64,000 nt of DNA from Companilactobacillus halodurans (GCF_009600985.1 NZ_VDFP01000002.1:123001-187000), one strand, 5' to 3'. Positions 42,395 to 53,220 are shown, counted from the first letter of the stretch. Translations and numbers: made by a program. The notes: generated from the letters alone by a model not told the origin.

Positions 42395-42473
42395 ACAAAT
42401 TAAACAATCTTTACATTCTGTTCCGATATACTGATTGAGCGTTTAAATATAAAGGAAATATGAGGATTTTTCT

Positions 42474-44387
42474 ATGTGTGGAATTGTTGGCTTCGTTGAT
42501 AAAAATATTGCAGAAAAACAAACTGTAATAACGGATATGATGGATACGATTAAACATCGAGGACCCAATAGTTCTGGAGAGTTATTCGGTAATGATACAG
42601 CAATAGGGTTTAGAAGATTAAGTATTATTGATGTTAGTAAAGGTATGCAGCCAATTTATAACGAAGATAAATCAAAAGCGATTATCTTCAATGGTGAAAT
42701 TTATAATTATCAAGATTTAAGAATTGATTTGTTAAAAGCTGAACATAAATTTTTAACTGAGACTGATACAGAAGTTTTATTGCATGGTTTTGAAGAATGG
42801 GGGATTGAGAAACTGCTCAAGATGGTCCGAGGGATGTTTGTTTTCGTTATCTATGATTTCAAAACCGGCGATATTACTGGGGCAAGGGATTTTTTTGGAA
42901 TCAAACCACTCTATTATTATCAAAATGAAGGAACATTTATTTTTGGTTCTGAAATAAAGGCTTTTTTGAAAGAGCCTAATTTTAAAAAAGAGTTGAATAA
43001 GAGAGCGTTAAAACCTTATTTGACTTTCCAATATTCTGCAATGAATGAAACCTTCTTTAAAAATGTCTATCGAATTCCTGAGGGGCATTATTTTACTTAT
43101 AAAAATAATAAATTAACTATTAAAAAATATTGGGATATGGAATTTAAAGAAAATCATCTTTCTTTTGAAGAAACTGTTAAAAGGATTGACGATGCCATGC
43201 ACGATTCTGTTAAAAAGCATGAAATCAGTGATGTTCCGGTGGGTTCACTCTTATCTAGTGGTGTCGATTCTAGTTATGTGACTGCTATCTTTAAGCCACA
43301 ACATACTTATTCAATTGATTTTGACACTAGTACCTATGAAGAAGGTAAAGCTGCTAAACAGTTAGCTGATCAGTTGGGTTTAGATAATACTCGAGGAATA
43401 GTAAACAAAGAAGAAGCAATGAAAGCTATTCCTTTGATTCAATACTATATGGACGAACCGGAAGCTAATCCATCGTGCGTTCCACTATATTTTTTGACTA
43501 AATTGGCTAGTCGTGACGTGACAGTGATTCTTTCTGGAGAAGGTGCAGATGAACTATTTGCTGGTTATGCTAACTATGGATTCCATTCTCATTCAAAAAT
43601 TATTCGTATGGTGGCTGAAGATTTAAAGAAATTACCCCAGGGAGTGAAATATAGTTTGGCACATGGTTTAAAGAAAATGCCCAATTTCCCGGGAAGATTA
43701 CACTTATATGAATCAACAGCAAAAGCTGAAGAGTTCTTTATTGGACAAGCAAAAGTCTTTAGTGAAGTTGAGGCTAGTAATTTAGTGAAACCTGAATTCA
43801 ACCACTCCCAATCAGTTGAAGAAATTGTTATGGAGAATTACCAAAAGGTTAGTGGTTATGATGATGAGGTCAAAAAGATGCAGTATTTGGATTTACACCA
43901 ATTCATGGCTAAAGATATTCTTCTGAAAGCTGATCGCATGAGTATGGCTAACTCGATGGAATTACGGGTACCATTTTTAGATAAAGAAATGGCACAAGTG
44001 GCTAGTGGCATTCCTACGAAATATTTGTTGAATAGTAAAGACAGTAAATATGCTTTACGTGTAGCAGCTCAAAGAGCTTTGCCAAAAGAATGGGCTAAAC
44101 GAGAAAAATTGGGATTTCCCGTTCCTATTCGCGATTGGATTAGAACTAAAGAAGTTTATGAAGATTTCCGCAAATTATTTTGCGCCGATTTTGTAAGTGA
44201 ATTCTTTGATCAGGACGCTATTTTAAACATGCTAGATGGTTGTTATCGTGGTGAAAATGATGATCGACGTAAAGTTTGGACGATTTACACATTTTTAATT
44301 TGGTATCAAGTATTTTTTATCAATAATGGTGAAAAGCCAGAAGTCGACCCACAGGTTATTACATCTCAAAATGGAGGAGAATTATGA
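42474..44387 (+). CDS. asnB: asparagine synthase, glutamine-hydrolysing
   Basis: This 637-residue enzyme begins MCGIVGF, so after removal of Met the catalytic Cys2 is N-terminal, as required for the glutaminase domain (1-200). The synthetase domain has the pyrophosphate loop LLSSGVDSS and GEGADELFAGY. It makes asparagine from aspartate, glutamine and ATP. In lactobacilli AsnB-type enzymes can also amidate meso-diaminopimelate in peptidoglycan. The length and flanking genes do not decide between these. Its stop overlaps the next start in ATGA. Confidence 0.92.
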   Translation: MCGIVGFVDKNIAEKQTVITDMMDTIKHRGPNSSGELFGNDTAIGFRRLSIIDVSKGMQPIYNEDKSKAIIFNGEIYNYQDLRIDLLKAEHKFLTETDTEVLLHGFEEWGIEKLLKMVRGMFVFVIYDFKTGDITGARDFFGIKPLYYYQNEGTFIFGSEIKAFLKEPNFKKELNKRALKPYLTFQYSAMNETFFKNVYRIPEGHYFTYKNNKLTIKKYWDMEFKENHLSFEETVKRIDDAMHDSVKKHEISDVPVGSLLSSGVDSSYVTAIFKPQHTYSIDFDTSTYEEGKAAKQLADQLGLDNTRGIVNKEEAMKAIPLIQYYMDEPEANPSCVPLYFLTKLASRDVTVILSGEGADELFAGYANYGFHSHSKIIRMVAEDLKKLPQGVKYSLAHGLKKMPNFPGRLHLYESTAKAEEFFIGQAKVFSEVEASNLVKPEFNHSQSVEEIVMENYQKVSGYDDEVKKMQYLDLHQFMAKDILLKADRMSMANSMELRVPFLDKEMAQVASGIPTKYLLNSKDSKYALRVAAQRALPKEWAKREKLGFPVPIRDWIRTKEVYEDFRKLFCADFVSEFFDQDAILNMLDGCYRGENDDRRKVWTIYTFLIWYQVFFINNGEKPEVDPQVITSQNGGEL

Positions 44388-44667
44388 GAAGGATATATTT
44401 AGTAGCTCCCATTGCTGTTTTATAATTTTGCTTATATATGGAATATGTCAAAAATACTTTTTGGGTGGAAGTTGGATTAATTATTTTGTTATTGGTTTAA
44501 CTGGTTTATCAGCATATCCACCTGTTCTACTTTTTATTGATGGGATGGCAATTGGATTTAGAGAAGATAATTCTAAGAAAAAGCAAAATAAATTATTTTA
44601 TGGGATTATTATTGGCCTTTGGGTTATTTCAGTTTCATTTTTTATTTTCTTAATGGGTCATAATTGA
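44384..44667 (+). pseudogene. small membrane protein gene with a one-base frameshift
   Basis: The ATG overlaps the asnB stop and has GGAGGAG upstream. It reads MRRIYLVAPIAVL and stops at TAA 44423-44425. Adding one T to the four-T run at 44418-44421 joins it to the downstream frame (IILLIYGICQKY... to MGHN, ending 44667), giving an about 94-residue protein with three hydrophobic segments. I recognise no family. Being coupled to asnB suggests a shared role. Confidence 0.68.
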
Positions 44668-44680
44668 CAAATCACAATAA

Positions 44681-44713
44681 AAAAGTCCTTCAGAATACAG
44701 AAGGACTTTACGA
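44681..44713. terminator. terminator of the asnB unit
   Basis: AAAGTCCTTC pairs with GAAGGACTTT around the eight-base loop AGAATACA. It could serve the convergent HesB-like gene as well. Confidence 0.75.
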
Positions 44714-44763
44714 TAAAACTATTAATCAATCTATGTTTGCTGGAGATTTATAAATTGAAATCA

Positions 44764-45171
44764 CTAACAAATTTGGTCGCCGATTTTTTGCATTTTTTTG
44801 CGAAGCTGTTCCTCAGTTTCTGGTTTGACATTTCTCCAATCGACCACAGCTAAAGCACTATCAAGAGCTCCACCGTTGTCGCTCAAAACTAGAGCATCGT
44901 GGCTGAAATCAATGTTTAGACCTGATCCAAATAGGTAATCTTCAAAAGGTAGGATATTCATCTGATATCCGGCATTGTTTTGTAGTGGTTCATTAAAATC
45001 TTTATCTGGCTTATTCAAAATAATTAGTTGAAACTTATCAGCTAATTCACAGGTAGCACCAATACTTGAATAATTGTTCGAACCATCATCAGTCGTCAAA
45101 ATAACTTGACTGCCGACAGGGATTTTATCAGCTAAATATTTTTTAGCAGGTGCTTTGATATCAATTTTCAT
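44764..45171 (-). CDS. HesB/IscA-like iron-sulfur-biosynthesis family protein, paralogue B
   Basis: This 135-residue product (MKIDIKAPAKKYL) is about 60% similar by eye to the protein ending at 41805: TTDDGSNNYSSIGATC, the acidic middle NAGYQMN, VVDWRNVKPE and the terminal QIC. The ribosome binding site is AGGAGG. The two genes flank asnB, both on the minus strand, in the manner of a duplication with asnB in between. The function is as uncertain as for paralogue A. Confidence 0.68.
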   Translation of the reverse strand: MKIDIKAPAKKYLADKIPVGSQVILTTDDGSNNYSSIGATCELADKFQLIILNKPDKDFNEPLQNNAGYQMNILPFEDYLFGSGLNIDFSHDALVLSDNGGALDSALAVVDWRNVKPETEEQLRKKMQKIGDQIC

Positions 45172-45437
45172 AATAAAATACCTCCTGATTAAAATTGTGG
45201 AAAATTGATTTGCATAAAACCAATTACATTATTAATTTACAATGTGATTGGTTACCTTACAAGCGATTTGCTTATATTTTTTAATAAACAAAAATTTACT
45301 TTGGTTATAGTTATTCAAAAATTAAGCAAAAAAACAATTTCTTTAAAAATTGATAAAGTTCTAAACACAAATAATTTTCATTAATCAAATAAGATATAAT
45401 ATCAAGAAGTTATGATAAAAAGGGGAGTATATTTTTT

Positions 45438-46391
45438 ATGAATTATGGGAAGAGAATAGTTGCATTTGTCGCAACAATATTATCACTGCTGGTATTATTT
45501 TTTACAGCAACTAACGTCGATGCAGCCAGAATGGATATGGTTGATGTTTCAAATCATAATGGTTCAATGACAGTTGCTAATTTTACTGACATGCGTGATA
45601 ACTATGGGGTCAAGGCTGTTGTAACAAAAATTAGTGAGGGAAGCTCTTATAAGGATGCCTATGCAGCTAATAATATTAAAACTGCACAAGCTGCAGGACT
45701 TTATATCAGCGGCTATCATTTTGCTAGATATAACACAGTTGCACAAGCAAAAGCAGAAGCTGACTTTGCAGCTCAAACAGCTAAAGCAGATGGTTTGCCA
45801 GCAGGTGCAGTTTTAGTTGCTGATGTTGAGAGCACAGAGCAACAATTTATTTCAAAAGATAAGAATGATGCTAATAATACAGCCTTTATGAATGAGGTTG
45901 CCAAATATGGCTATCGCTCTGATATTTATACGATGGGTTCTTGGGTTGGAGCCGTTATGACCGTTGATAAAGGTTGGGTAGCTGAATATCCAAACGATGC
46001 GACTGATTTATACTTGCATCCCAATGCTCATGGTTGGCAATGGACTAGTTCATATAATTTTGGTGGTAGCTATGGTAATTTTGACGTTTCCCAATTATAT
46101 GATAATTTCTTTACCAGCTATCAAACACCACAAACATTTAATCCAGGAAATACTAATAGTAATTCCACAACTAATAATGTTAGTAAGGGTGTAATTAAGG
46201 TTGCTGATTCTTCTTCGTCTTATGTACCTTTAATGGCATTGCAAAGTGACGGCAGCATGTCACGAGTAACTAATCGTGCATTAGCAAATAATACGCCATG
46301 GGTAACGGATCAAACCAGAACTGTTAATGGGATTACTTACCATCGAGTGGCCACAAATGAATGGGTCGATGCTAAATATATTATTGGATAA
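45438..46391 (+). CDS. secreted GH25 lysozyme with one SLAP-like repeat
   Basis: This 317-residue paralogue of the protein at 14113-15345 has a signal peptide ending near NVDAA, a GH25 barrel with DMVDVSNHNG and VADVESTE, a short Asn/Thr linker (GNTNSNSTTNN), and one module with YHRVATNEWV. It should hydrolyse peptidoglycan in the wall. The linker is shorter and the repeat count is lower than in the paralogue, so the two enzymes may bind the wall with different strength. It has AAAAGGGGAG upstream and a good terminator. Confidence 0.9.
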   Translation: MNYGKRIVAFVATILSLLVLFFTATNVDAARMDMVDVSNHNGSMTVANFTDMRDNYGVKAVVTKISEGSSYKDAYAANNIKTAQAAGLYISGYHFARYNTVAQAKAEADFAAQTAKADGLPAGAVLVADVESTEQQFISKDKNDANNTAFMNEVAKYGYRSDIYTMGSWVGAVMTVDKGWVAEYPNDATDLYLHPNAHGWQWTSSYNFGGSYGNFDVSQLYDNFFTSYQTPQTFNPGNTNSNSTTNNVSKGVIKVADSSSSYVPLMALQSDGSMSRVTNRALANNTPWVTDQTRTVNGITYHRVATNEWVDAKYIIG

Positions 46392-46396
46392 AAATA

Positions 46397-46440
46397 AGAA
46401 TCGAAAATTCCTTTAAAATTGGAATTTCGGTTCTTTTTTG
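46397..46440 (+). terminator. terminator of the lysozyme gene
   Basis: AGAATCGAAAATTCC pairs with GGAATTTCGGTTCT, with six Ts after the stem. Confidence 0.85.
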
Positions 46441-46687
46441 TTTCTGAAAAATTAAAGCTAATTTTAGATTGAGATACTGACTTGTTGAAGTAATTGTATG
46501 AAAAAAGAGGAATTAAATTTGATATCTTGCCAATAAAATTCGTAAAACATAGTAAAATCTTTTTATTTATTGACAACGCATACATAAATGACTACAATAT
46601 TTTTATGTCGCGTGCAGGATAAGATAATATCAACATTAGCGATATTTAAAGTAAGATTAAAAATATTAAGGTAATGTATTAATGATA
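46441..46687. other. promoter region of the beta-glucoside regulator gene
   Basis: This is AT-rich DNA with no gene. It contains the bglG promoter and cre site at 46570-46598. The first 120 bases hold nothing else that I can name. Confidence 0.5.
46570..46598 (+). promoter_or_regulatory. bglG promoter with an overlapping cre-like site
   Basis: A consensus -35 TTGACA (46570-46575) and TACAAT (46593-46598) are 17 bases apart. TGACAACGCATACA (46571-46584) matches cre with one mismatch and covers the -35, which predicts CcpA repression. Confidence 0.7.
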
Positions 46688-46759
46688 AGGTGTTATCGAT
46701 TTAAGTAATTGAGCATGACTTATTTGTTCCTAGATATCTAATATTATTAAGTCTTTTTT
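46688..46759 (+). promoter_or_regulatory. BglG-type antiterminator (RAT) and overlapping terminator, copy 1
   Basis: GGTGTTATCG...GAGCATGACTTA (46689-46722) precedes a terminator whose 3' arm is TTAAGTC with a T-run to 46759. The element GAGCATGACTTA recurs before bglP. The regulator gene starts 16 bases later, so it should control its own expression. Confidence 0.65.
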
Positions 46760-46774
46760 GATAGAGGTGACTAT

Positions 46775-47617
46775 TTGAAGGTCAAACGGACACTTAATAA
46801 TAATGCGGCTATTGCTACAAATCATAATGGAATCGATGTTTTAGTCATGGGTCCAGGGGTTGCATTCGGTAAACAGCCCAATGATTCGCTCGACATGAAA
46901 AAAGTTGAAAAAACATTATTTTTAAAGAACGAAAGTACTATGAATAAATTTACTGATTTAGTAATTGACGTACCAATGGAACAAATTAATATTGCCGAAA
47001 GAATTATCAATTTTGCAAAAATGAAGATTGGTAAAAAATTTAATGAAATAATTTATGTTAATTTGACCGACCATATCCATATGGCTATTCAACGTGCAAA
47101 AGATGGAATTTTATTAAATAATCCTATGAAATGGGATATAGCTCGATTTTATCCAGATGAATTTGCAGTAGGGAAAAAAGCCGTCGAGGTAATTAATAAT
47201 TCTGAACAAGTAACTTTAGGTGACGATGAGGCTGCATTTATAGCAATTCATTTTATCAATGCTGAGAGTGAAGATAGTGCACAACAAAACCAAGCATATG
47301 AAATAACCAAGATAATCAAGAAGTGTGAAAGCATCGTCAAGGACTTCTTTAATACTGAATTTGATGAAGAATCCTTGAATTATTATCGCTTTATTACGCA
47401 TTTAAAATTTTTTGCACAACGTGTTTTGGAGAATAAGCATTATGATGATGAAGAGGATGCAGATTTATTGAATACCTTGGAGCACCGCTATGCAGAACCA
47501 TATAAATGCGCAAAAAAAATAAAGGATTTCATTTTTGAAAAGTATAATTTTACGATTACTAGTTCTGAATTATTGTATTTGACAGTTCATATTAGAAGAT
47601 TAGTAAAGAATCTTTAG
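46775..47617 (+). CDS. BglG/LicT-family transcriptional antiterminator
   Basis: This 280-residue protein starts at a TTG behind AGAGGTGA. Residues 1-60 are the RNA-binding CAT domain (VKRTLNNNAAIA, then DVLVMGPGVAFGKQP). PRD1 and PRD2 follow, with His in YVNLTDHIHMAI, AFIAIHFIN and LTVHIRR. PTS-dependent phosphorylation of these His residues sets dimerisation. The active protein binds RAT elements and blocks the overlapping terminators before its own gene and before bglP. It should sense beta-glucosides through the EII encoded downstream. Confidence 0.92.
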   Translation: MKVKRTLNNNAAIATNHNGIDVLVMGPGVAFGKQPNDSLDMKKVEKTLFLKNESTMNKFTDLVIDVPMEQINIAERIINFAKMKIGKKFNEIIYVNLTDHIHMAIQRAKDGILLNNPMKWDIARFYPDEFAVGKKAVEVINNSEQVTLGDDEAAFIAIHFINAESEDSAQQNQAYEITKIIKKCESIVKDFFNTEFDEESLNYYRFITHLKFFAQRVLENKHYDDEEDADLLNTLEHRYAEPYKCAKKIKDFIFEKYNFTITSSELLYLTVHIRRLVKNL

Positions 47618-47630
47618 TATTATTTTAATA

Positions 47631-47700
47631 GGGTGCGATCACAGATGTGAGCATGACTTAATTTACTTCAACTGATTGAAGCGGATTAGGTCTTTTTTTG
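47631..47700 (+). promoter_or_regulatory. BglG-type antiterminator (RAT) and overlapping terminator, copy 2
   Basis: GGGTGCGATCACAGATGTGAGCATGACTTA would break a 20-base limit if written in full; it spans 47631-47660. The terminator pairs GACTTAAT and TTCAA with TTGAA and ATTAGGTC, followed by seven Ts. It lies 107 bases before the bglP start. Confidence 0.65.
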
Positions 47701-47806
47701 TTCAAAATAATAGTAATTTTCTTTTATTAATGAAATATTTTTAATACTAAAAAGATAAGCATTTTTTGGAATTGCTTAAATAACAAAAAAATTGGGAGAT
47801 GTGAAG

Positions 47807-49696
47807 ATGAGTGTAAAAGATTCTGCCAAACAGATTTATGATGCTGTTGGTACAGATGCCAATATCAATTATTTAACTCATTGTGTAACAAGATTAAGAT
47901 TTCGATTAAAAGACGAAAATAAAGTTGATGATGGAAAGGTAAAGCAAATACCAGGCGTAATGGGGATAAATCATCAGAATGGTCAGTATCAAGTTATTAT
48001 TGGAAATGGTGTGTCCGATTACTATAGCGAAATCGTTAAGTTAGGAAATTTTCCAACTGATGAAAGTGGCGATAATACTGACGAAAATGCTAATGAGGAG
48101 AAGGGAAATTTATTCGATCAATTTACCAGTTTTATTTCTTCATGTATGTCTCCTCTAATTCCGGCATTGATTGGTGGCGGAATGATCAAGGTTGTTTTGA
48201 TTCTTTTGACTACTTTGAATCTTATGAGTACTAAGAGCCAAACTTATACAATTATCAGTGTATTCGGTGATGCACCATTTTACTTTTTGCCAATTGAATT
48301 AGCCATTACGGCTTCGAAATATCATAAGGTTAATCAAATGATGGCCATAATTGCAGGTGCAATTTTGATACATCCAGATTTTATTTCACTAGTAAATTCT
48401 GGAAAGGCCATCCACTTAATGGGATTGCCAGTGACTGCTGCTAGTTATTCTAGTTCAGTTATTCCAATCTTATTGATCGTTTGGGCTATGAAGTATTTGG
48501 AAGCATTTTTGGACAAAGTGGTTCCATCTAGTTTTAAGAGTATTTTGAAACCATTATTAGAAATATTTATCGTAGGTGTCGTATCTTTAGTTATTATTGG
48601 ACCAATCGGAACTTGGGCTGGAGAATTACTTTCAAGCATCGTGTTATTGATTCAAAAGCATGCCGCTTGGTTAGCAATGCCAATCATGGCAGCGTTTATG
48701 CCATTGATTGTTATGACAGGTATGCACTGGGCATTTTCACCAATCTTTTTAGCCGCATCAGTTGCAAGTCCAGATAGTTTGATATTACCTGCAATGTTGG
48801 CTGCTAATATTGGCCAAGGTGCTGCTTGTTTGGCTGTTGCCGTAAAGACTAAAAATAAAAATACCCGTCAAATTGCTTCAGCTGCATCTATTTCGGCTTT
48901 TCTTGCCGGAGTAACCGAACCAGCACTATATGGTGTAACTTTGAAGTATAAGAAGCCATTGTATGCTGTAATGATTTCTGGTGCAATTTCTGGATTATTT
49001 ATGGGAATCGTTAATTTGAAATCATTTGCCTTTGCAATACCATCCCTTCTTTCAATTCCACAATTTGTTAACCACAACATACCTAATAACTTTATCTATG
49101 CAGTCATCGTTGTTGTTATTTCATTAGTTTTGACTTTCGTTTTGACATTGATTTTTGGATTTGATGAAGGAACTACAGCAACAACAGCTAGTGAAACAAG
49201 TTCAACAACTGCTGCCACACCTAAAATTGATGCTGGTACTAAGGAAACTAAAAAAGTTTTCAGTCCAGTCAAGGGTGAGCAGATTACATTAGACAGTGTT
49301 AACGATCCAACTTTTGCCCAAAAGATGTTGGGTGATGGTGTCGCAATTATTCCTGAAGAAGGCAAATTCTATGCACCTTTTGATGGCGTAGTTGAAACTG
49401 TCTTTCCAACAAAGCATGCGATTGGTTTGAAGAGTGATACGGGAATTGAAGTTTTGATTCATATTGGATTGGATACTGTAGAATTGAAGGGTGCACCATA
49501 TAAAGTACACGTTGAGAATAATCAAAAAGTTAAACAAGGCGATTTATTGGTCGAGGCTGATTTGGAAGCCATTAAAAAGGCCGGATATGATACAGTAACA
49601 CCAGTAATTGTAACTAATACCAAGGATTTTGTTGAAATAGTACCAAATGAAAAAACGACGGTCGATAAAGATACTGTATCGTTTTACGTTGTTTAA
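47807..49696 (+). CDS. bglP: PTS beta-glucoside-specific EIIBCA
   Basis: The ATG at 47807 has GGGAG eight bases upstream; the TTG at 47792 is less likely. The 629-residue protein is EIIB-EIIC-EIIA. EIIB spans about 1-85 with its phospho-Cys in NYLTHCVTRLRF, and EIIC about 100-455 with ALIGGGMIK and SAFLAGVTEPALYG. A Thr/Ala-rich linker follows. EIIA spans about 490-629 with FPTKHAIGL and the active His in LIHIGLDTVEL. This organisation is the BglP/AbgF type, bringing in and phosphorylating beta-glucosides such as salicin, arbutin or cellobiose. Confidence 0.93.
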   Translation: MSVKDSAKQIYDAVGTDANINYLTHCVTRLRFRLKDENKVDDGKVKQIPGVMGINHQNGQYQVIIGNGVSDYYSEIVKLGNFPTDESGDNTDENANEEKGNLFDQFTSFISSCMSPLIPALIGGGMIKVVLILLTTLNLMSTKSQTYTIISVFGDAPFYFLPIELAITASKYHKVNQMMAIIAGAILIHPDFISLVNSGKAIHLMGLPVTAASYSSSVIPILLIVWAMKYLEAFLDKVVPSSFKSILKPLLEIFIVGVVSLVIIGPIGTWAGELLSSIVLLIQKHAAWLAMPIMAAFMPLIVMTGMHWAFSPIFLAASVASPDSLILPAMLAANIGQGAACLAVAVKTKNKNTRQIASAASISAFLAGVTEPALYGVTLKYKKPLYAVMISGAISGLFMGIVNLKSFAFAIPSLLSIPQFVNHNIPNNFIYAVIVVVISLVLTFVLTLIFGFDEGTTATTASETSSTTAATPKIDAGTKETKKVFSPVKGEQITLDSVNDPTFAQKMLGDGVAIIPEEGKFYAPFDGVVETVFPTKHAIGLKSDTGIEVLIHIGLDTVELKGAPYKVHVENNQKVKQGDLLVEADLEAIKKAGYDTVTPVIVTNTKDFVEIVPNEKTTVDKDTVSFYVV

Positions 49697-51151
<1,455 letters not shown>

Positions 51152-51327
51152 AAAACAAATTGTTTTTAGAATACTAAGTTTATTTCTACGATTAAATTCA
51201 TATAATTCAATAGTAAAAATAATTGAAGAATATAAAAATACTTAATATGAATAAATCGCTATCAAGTTAGCACAATCCTAATTTGTAATGGAGAAAACGG
51301 TCATTTAAAATTGAATATAGGAAAAGA

Positions 51328-51370
51328 AAAGTCTGAACTTAATAAAAATTTTTAAGTTCAGACTTTTTTG
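51328..51370. terminator. terminator before the nuclease gene
   Basis: AAAAGTCTGAACTTA pairs with TAAGTTCAGACTTTT, followed by Ts. It lies 176 bases after bglA, and the intervening DNA has no gene. Confidence 0.8.
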
Positions 51371-51404
51371 CTCACAAAATAATTGAATATTGAGGATTAT
51401 TTAG

Positions 51405-52295
51405 ATGAAGAAATTTATTTTTCTATTGATGCTTTTTCCCTTAATGCTAACGGGATGTTCTGCAGAATCAAATGCCAAAGGCACTACAGCAACAGATTTG
51501 AAACAGAATGAAAAATTAAATCAAGGCCAAAATAATCAATCAAAAAATCCCTTAACGACTGAGGATATGAGTCATTGGATTTATAAATCGGGTGATAATC
51601 CTGTAAAAATTTTGAATAATGATACTCCGACTACTCTAGCAATTAAAAATTTTGAAAAGCCACATATCGACTATTCAGGACTGGATGATCTGAATCGCAC
51701 GAAGTCAGTTACAGCGTATTTAACTAAAAATAATCTTGGTCGTTCAAAAACCAGAACAGAACAAATTTTTAAGCCCACTGGCTGGCATAATCAACCTAAA
51801 ATAATTGATGGAAGTCGTGTGATTCCTCAAAATAGAGGACATTTAATTGCCTATACAGTTACATTTAATTTAAATGACGATGGTCAAGAGGAAGAAGGAC
51901 ATTTAGGAAGTCTGAATAATCCTAAAAATCTCTTTACACAGACTGCTTTTTCTAATCAAAAAACAATGACTGAAGTAGAACAAAAGGTTAGAACTGCCTT
52001 AACAAGGAATAAGAAGGTAATTTATCAGGTCACGCCAATATTTCGTGACAATGAGTTGATGGCTCGTGGCGTTTGGGTCCAAGCTATTTCAACGGATAAG
52101 ACGCTGAAATTTAATCGTTATATTTGGAATGTTCAAGGGAAAATTCAATTTGATTATGCTACTGGGAGATCCAAAATAGATAAAGATTTTCAAGTTCCAG
52201 GCGATGATGGGAAAACCCAAGAATTGAAAGCAAATTATAAAAATTATCGTAATCATCATAAATTTCATAGGCAATATCATCACAAATACCATTGA
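51405..52295 (+). CDS. DNA/RNA non-specific endonuclease, lipoprotein
   Basis: This 296-residue protein has a lipoprotein signal with the lipobox LTGC (Cys18). The nuclease domain (about residues 90-250) has NRGHLIAY with the catalytic His146, a variant of the DRGH motif of the NUC/EndA family, and FTQTAFSNQKTM for the metal Asn. The C-terminal tail is rich in His, Asn and Tyr (HHKFHRQYHHKYH), which could bind metal. It should degrade extracellular nucleic acids for nutrient recovery or defence against DNA uptake. Confidence 0.87.
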   Translation: MKKFIFLLMLFPLMLTGCSAESNAKGTTATDLKQNEKLNQGQNNQSKNPLTTEDMSHWIYKSGDNPVKILNNDTPTTLAIKNFEKPHIDYSGLDDLNRTKSVTAYLTKNNLGRSKTRTEQIFKPTGWHNQPKIIDGSRVIPQNRGHLIAYTVTFNLNDDGQEEEGHLGSLNNPKNLFTQTAFSNQKTMTEVEQKVRTALTRNKKVIYQVTPIFRDNELMARGVWVQAISTDKTLKFNRYIWNVQGKIQFDYATGRSKIDKDFQVPGDDGKTQELKANYKNYRNHHKFHRQYHHKYH

Positions 52296-52360
52296 TGTAA
52301 TTATTGAAAGCGCTATAATTATAAGTATATTAATAAATATATGAATTTGGGGAAATTTTG

Positions 52361-53044
52361 ATGAATCTAAGAGGGAAAAGAAAAAAGATAATTATTGCTG
52401 CCTTAGTTTCAATTGTGTGTCTTTTGGGCATTGGCTTATTTTTGGGGAATAAGCATATTGGAGATGACCAAATTAATGTTTCTGCGGAAAAGAAAGTTGA
52501 TCAGAAAAAGCCTGAAGTTACATCTAAGGTAAAAGTTATCGAGACTCCTGAAACAGTTCAGGATGAAAAATCGATGGTTAGTCTAGAAGACTTTAAATAT
52601 GATCAAGCTTCCGAGAAGAAAGACTATCCTGATTTAACAAAGCATTCTAATATTTGGATTGACGTGAATATTGCGACTCAACGGACTTATATTATGGATG
52701 GTAAAGAGAAACTATATACTATGTACGCTTCAACTGGTAAAAATGACACAACTCCAAGGGGCACTTATCATATTCAAAATGAACGGGGACATTACTTTTA
52801 TACTGCACCGTTAAAATTAGGCGCTTATTACTACGTTTCTTTTCTAAATCATGGCGAGTATCTTTTCCACACTACGCCAACTAACGATAAAGGCGAGTAT
52901 GTTAAATCGATAGCAAAAACTTTAGGGAAAGAGCCATCATCACATGGCTGCGTTCATTTGTCAGTTCCTGATTGCAAGTGGATTTTTGACAATATTCCAT
53001 CTGGCACAAAAGTCGTTATTCATGGAGAATTTCAAGATAAATAA
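52361..53044 (+). CDS. L,D-transpeptidase (YkuD fold), membrane-anchored
   Basis: The ATG at 52361 follows a TTG in the same frame and has GGGGAA upstream. The 227-residue protein has a short basic N-terminus, one membrane segment (about 11-27), a Lys/Glu-rich spacer (about 30-85) and a YkuD domain. The catalytic Cys197 is in HGCVHLS, with His in the preceding HTTPTND and SSHG stretches. It could make 3-3 cross-links, or in lactobacilli modify the stem peptide. It stands alone. Confidence 0.9.
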   Translation: MNLRGKRKKIIIAALVSIVCLLGIGLFLGNKHIGDDQINVSAEKKVDQKKPEVTSKVKVIETPETVQDEKSMVSLEDFKYDQASEKKDYPDLTKHSNIWIDVNIATQRTYIMDGKEKLYTMYASTGKNDTTPRGTYHIQNERGHYFYTAPLKLGAYYYVSFLNHGEYLFHTTPTNDKGEYVKSIAKTLGKEPSSHGCVHLSVPDCKWIFDNIPSGTKVVIHGEFQDK

Positions 53045-53091
53045 ATTGATATAAAAATAAACTAAATACTTAATCTTTTTGATGTTTTGTT

Positions 53092-53120
53092 TTGCTTTAA
53101 TTTTCGGTATCAATTATAAT
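53092..53120 (+). promoter_or_regulatory. promoter of the Mn2+ riboswitch and P-type ATPase
   Basis: TTGCTT (53092-53097) and TATAAT (53115-53120) are exactly 17 bases apart. The transcript would start near 53127, right before the aptamer. Confidence 0.7.
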
Positions 53121-53129
53121 GAAACCGTA

Positions 53130-53220
53130 ATCAAGGGAGTAACTTGCAGAGAGGGTTGCCTGTGACAAAGCCATCAACAAGACGTAGTTCTGGTTTTGTC
53201 TTAATTAGTGAGACTTGTAC
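53130..53220 (+). promoter_or_regulatory. yybP-ykoY (Mn2+) riboswitch
   Basis: The leader carries AAGGGAGTAAC, then ACAAAGCCATCAAC, then TGGTTTTGTC and GTGAGACTTG in order. These correspond to the conserved elements of yybP-ykoY RNAs, as in the Lactococcus P-type ATPase leader. The 3' end overlaps a terminator (53211-53247). Binding of Mn2+ would block termination and turn on the ATPase gene. Identified from recalled consensus elements and the downstream gene, not by a search. Confidence 0.82.

Noticed and set aside
46690..46702. Fourth copy of the GTTATCG operator core before bglG
   Set aside because: Only the left half matches. It lies within the antiterminator element, which explains the sequence better.
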